Below are positions 5,666-7,036 of a stretch of DNA of 7,036 nucleotides, piece by piece. The notes under the pieces were generated by a model. The model searched no databases, had not been told where the DNA came from, and was given only the letters and a program-made list of their open reading frames with translations. The stretch comes from UBA6115 sp012514225. Lineage in GTDB: Bacteria > Bacillota > Clostridia > Christensenellales > Aristaeellaceae. A program made the position numbers and the translations under genes. How positions within the stretch are numbered: position 1 is the first letter of the stretch; the number at the start of each line of letters is the position of its first letter. The stretch is from positions 1-7,036 of the forward strand of contig DAIOLC010000065.1 of NCBI GenBank assembly GCA_036756425.1, written 5' to 3'.

Positions 5666-6868
5666 CTACCGCCAGACCTGCCTCAGCACGCGCAGGGCGT
5701 TTTCCCCGATGACCTTTTTGATGTCGGCATCGGAGTAGCCCTTTTTGACCAGCCAGCGCAGCACGTTGTGGGAGGCCTCCGTCGGGTTCTCCAGCCCCTT
5801 CACGTAGGGGACCTCCTCGTATTCCGCCTGGCGGTTGCGCGTGTCGCCGGTGGCCAGGGACTTGGCGAAGAGATGGTGCAGCCCGACATGGTCGCCGTAG
5901 AGCCCGTCGGTGCCGAAGGAGACGTGGTCGATGCCCACGAGGTTGGCGATGTACTCGAAGTGCTCCATGAAGGAATCCAGGTCGTGGGTGTTGCGGGTCC
6001 GGGTCATGGTAGTGTGGGGGGCGGCCTCCACGCCCAGCACCCCGCCCTTGTCCGCCACGGCGCGCAGCAGCCCGTCCGGGCACAGGCGCTTGCTGTCCCA
6101 GAGCGCGCGGGCGCCGATGTGGCTGACAATCAGGGGCTTTTCGGAATATTCCGCGGCGTCCGTCGCCGTTTTGGGGCCGCAGTGGGAGGCGTCGATGAGC
6201 ATGCCCACCTTGTTCATCCGGCGCACGGCTTCCTTGCCGAACCTGGTCAGCCCGCCGTCGTTGTCCTCCTTCAGGCCGCTGCCCAGGGCGTTGGATTCCG
6301 AGTAGGTGACGCCCATCATGCGCACGCCCAGGCCGTAGAGCACGTCGATGCGGTCCAGCTCGTTCTCGATCGGCGCGGCGCCTTCCAGCACCGGCACCCA
6401 GGCGATGCGGCCTTCCCGGTGGGCGCGCAGGATATCCTCCACGCCCTTGCCCTGGATGAGGAAGTCCTGGTGGTGCAGGTCGCACAGGCGGTGCCCCAGG
6501 TCGACGACGACGTCCTCGAACTTCCACCCGCCGTTGGACACGATGTGGCAGGTGCCGTCCATGAGGTTGTCGAACACGCAGTCCAGCAGGCTTTTGGAGA
6601 GCGCCTCGTAGTCGCAGCTTTCCCGGCCCAGGCGGTCCATCTCCGGCATCTGCGAGATGTCCGCGGGCGTGAGGGTGGGATGCTCGTGCAGGGCGATGAA
6701 GACGCTCTCCCGGGCCAGGCGCGCCGCGCGCTCCTCCTGCGCCGCGGACAGCGGCAGCAGGTAAAAGCCGGCCCAGTCCCAGCGCGTGAGGGGGAAGGCC
6801 TTGTAATCCTCCCCCGGCGTCAGATAGTCGTACGCCTTGTAGCCGCGGTATGCAGTCTTGATGCCCAT
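5666..6868 (-). CDS. M19-family (renal/membrane-type) dipeptidase
   Basis: A 400-residue zinc metallopeptidase-like protein of the M19 family, TIM-barrel enzymes that cleave dipeptides and commonly accept a D-residue at the C-terminal side. The family's second-half landmarks are clear: LEGAAPIENEL with Glu162 (bridging zinc ligand), GVRMMGVTYSESN (181-193), DASH with His229, IVSHIGARAL with His250, and HVSFGTDGLYGD with Asp321. The C terminus GYSDADIKKVIGENALRVL is typical of M19. Unusually, the N-terminal zinc motif, normally H-x-D in DGHND, appears as His61-Glu-His63 (ALHEHP). It is preceded by about 55 residues of extra sequence containing an aromatic stretch (RWDWAGFYLLPL), and no signal peptide is evident. 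The start was placed at the ATG at 6868, with AAAGGA just upstream. An upstream TTG at 6883 would put that site inside the gene. A role in feeding the neighbouring deacylases is inferred from context. Confidence 0.87.
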   Translation of the reverse strand: MGIKTAYRGYKAYDYLTPGEDYKAFPLTRWDWAGFYLLPLSAAQEERAARLARESVFIALHEHPTLTPADISQMPEMDRLGRESCDYEALSKSLLDCVFDNLMDGTCHIVSNGGWKFEDVVVDLGHRLCDLHHQDFLIQGKGVEDILRAHREGRIAWVPVLEGAAPIENELDRIDVLYGLGVRMMGVTYSESNALGSGLKEDNDGGLTRFGKEAVRRMNKVGMLIDASHCGPKTATDAAEYSEKPLIVSHIGARALWDSKRLCPDGLLRAVADKGGVLGVEAAPHTTMTRTRNTHDLDSFMEHFEYIANLVGIDHVSFGTDGLYGDHVGLHHLFAKSLATGDTRNRQAEYEEVPYVKGLENPTEASHNVLRWLVKKGYSDADIKKVIGENALRVLRQVWR

Positions 6869-6871
6869 ACG

Positions 6872-6879
6872 CTTCCTTT
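6872..6879 (-). promoter_or_regulatory. Ribosome binding site that decides the dipeptidase start
   Basis: AAAGGAAG on the minus strand has its AGGA core 5 nt before the ATG at 6868. It supports that ATG over the in-frame TTG at 6883. Confidence 0.65.
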
Positions 6880-6892
6880 GCAAACGGGTCCG

Positions 6893-6921
6893 CCGGGGCC
6901 GGCCGCGCCGGCCGGCCCCGG
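6893..6921 (-). terminator. 12-bp GC hairpin after the partial gene, weak terminator or mRNA end
   Basis: CCGGGGCCGGCC and GGCCGGCCCCGG pair perfectly around a 5-base loop, 12 nt after the stop of the partial gene. On the transcript only GTTT follows, with no real T-run, so intrinsic termination should be weak. The structure could instead protect the upstream mRNA end or cause partial termination. It also sits just upstream of the dipeptidase ribosome site. Confidence 0.45.
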
Positions 6922-6933
6922 ATGGGAGGGGGG

Positions 6934-7036
6934 TTACTTCACGATTTTACGCACCTGCACCAGGTTCTTGGCGTCGCACAGGCCGTAGAGCCCCGGGGTC
7001 GCGCCCCAGCCCTCGAAGTTCTGCTTGGAGTAGCCG
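6934..7036 (-). CDS. C-terminal end of an unidentified protein
   Basis: An open frame runs in from the right edge and ends at TAA (6934-6936), giving 34 complete codons. The end reads WGATPGLYGLCDAKNLVQVR followed by KIVK. Codon use is GC-rich at third positions, like the neighbouring genes, and an SD-led gene follows, so this is probably a real gene in the same orientation. I do not recognise the family from this fragment. A substrate-binding protein or another peptide-catabolism enzyme would fit the context, but nothing seen proves either. Confidence 0.6.
   Translation of the reverse strand, partial: GYSKQNFEGWGATPGLYGLCDAKNLVQVRKIVK

Noticed and set aside
6869..6883. TTG start at 6883 for the dipeptidase
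   Set aside because: It would place the AAAGGAAG ribosome site inside the gene, and no SD was seen before it. The ATG at 6868 is better supported.
5768..6988. Long plus-strand open frame (406 codons) opposite the dipeptidase
   Set aside because: Antisense shadow that runs across the intergenic hairpin and the end of another gene. The opposite strand carries the M19 motifs.

Overview
The window is GC-rich (about two-thirds G+C by eye), densely coded bacterial DNA. Every credible gene lies on the minus strand, so transcription runs from high to low coordinates. AGGAG/GGAGG-type ribosome binding sites, short intergenic gaps and hairpins ending in CCCCG plus a T-run fit a GC-rich anaerobic member of the Clostridia (Oscillospiraceae type). 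A Synergistota-like amino-acid fermenter is a possible alternative. The assignment is inference from style and gene content only.

Layout in transcription order. (1) 6934-7036: last codons of an unidentified protein, followed by a 12-bp GC hairpin. (2) 5666-6868: M19 (renal/membrane dipeptidase)-type metallopeptidase, followed by a composite intrinsic terminator at 5598-5655. (3) 3953-5566 and 2335-3942: two tandem paralogous amidohydrolases of the N-acyl-D-amino-acid deacylase type, about 52% identical in my manual alignment and separated by 10 nt, followed by a second composite terminator at 2277-2331. (4) 1455-2213: hydantoin/aspartate-glutamate racemase family protein with both catalytic cysteines, preceded by a leader hairpin. 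(5) 889-1455: small nitroreductase-fold FMN protein, sharing one base with the racemase gene. A hairpin terminator follows at 831-867. (6) 1-632: Prx6-type peroxiredoxin with its own likely promoter, cut by the left edge of the window.

The likely theme is catabolism of peptides or acylated compounds that contain D-amino acids. The dipeptidase would split dipeptides (M19 enzymes often tolerate D-residues), the two deacylase-like amidohydrolases would remove an N-acyl or related group, and the racemase would return the freed amino acid or cyclic derivative to the usable enantiomer. The nitroreductase-fold protein may add a flavin redox step. The peroxiredoxin looks like a separate oxidative-stress gene. 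The two amidohydrolases keep the metal-site residues of D-aminoacylases but lack that family's usual substrate-pocket and C-terminal motifs, so their true substrate is open. This is the most interesting point in the window. No transporter, regulator, RNA gene, CRISPR array, IS element or phage gene was seen. No gene-free stretch exceeds 300 bases; the longest is 633-888.
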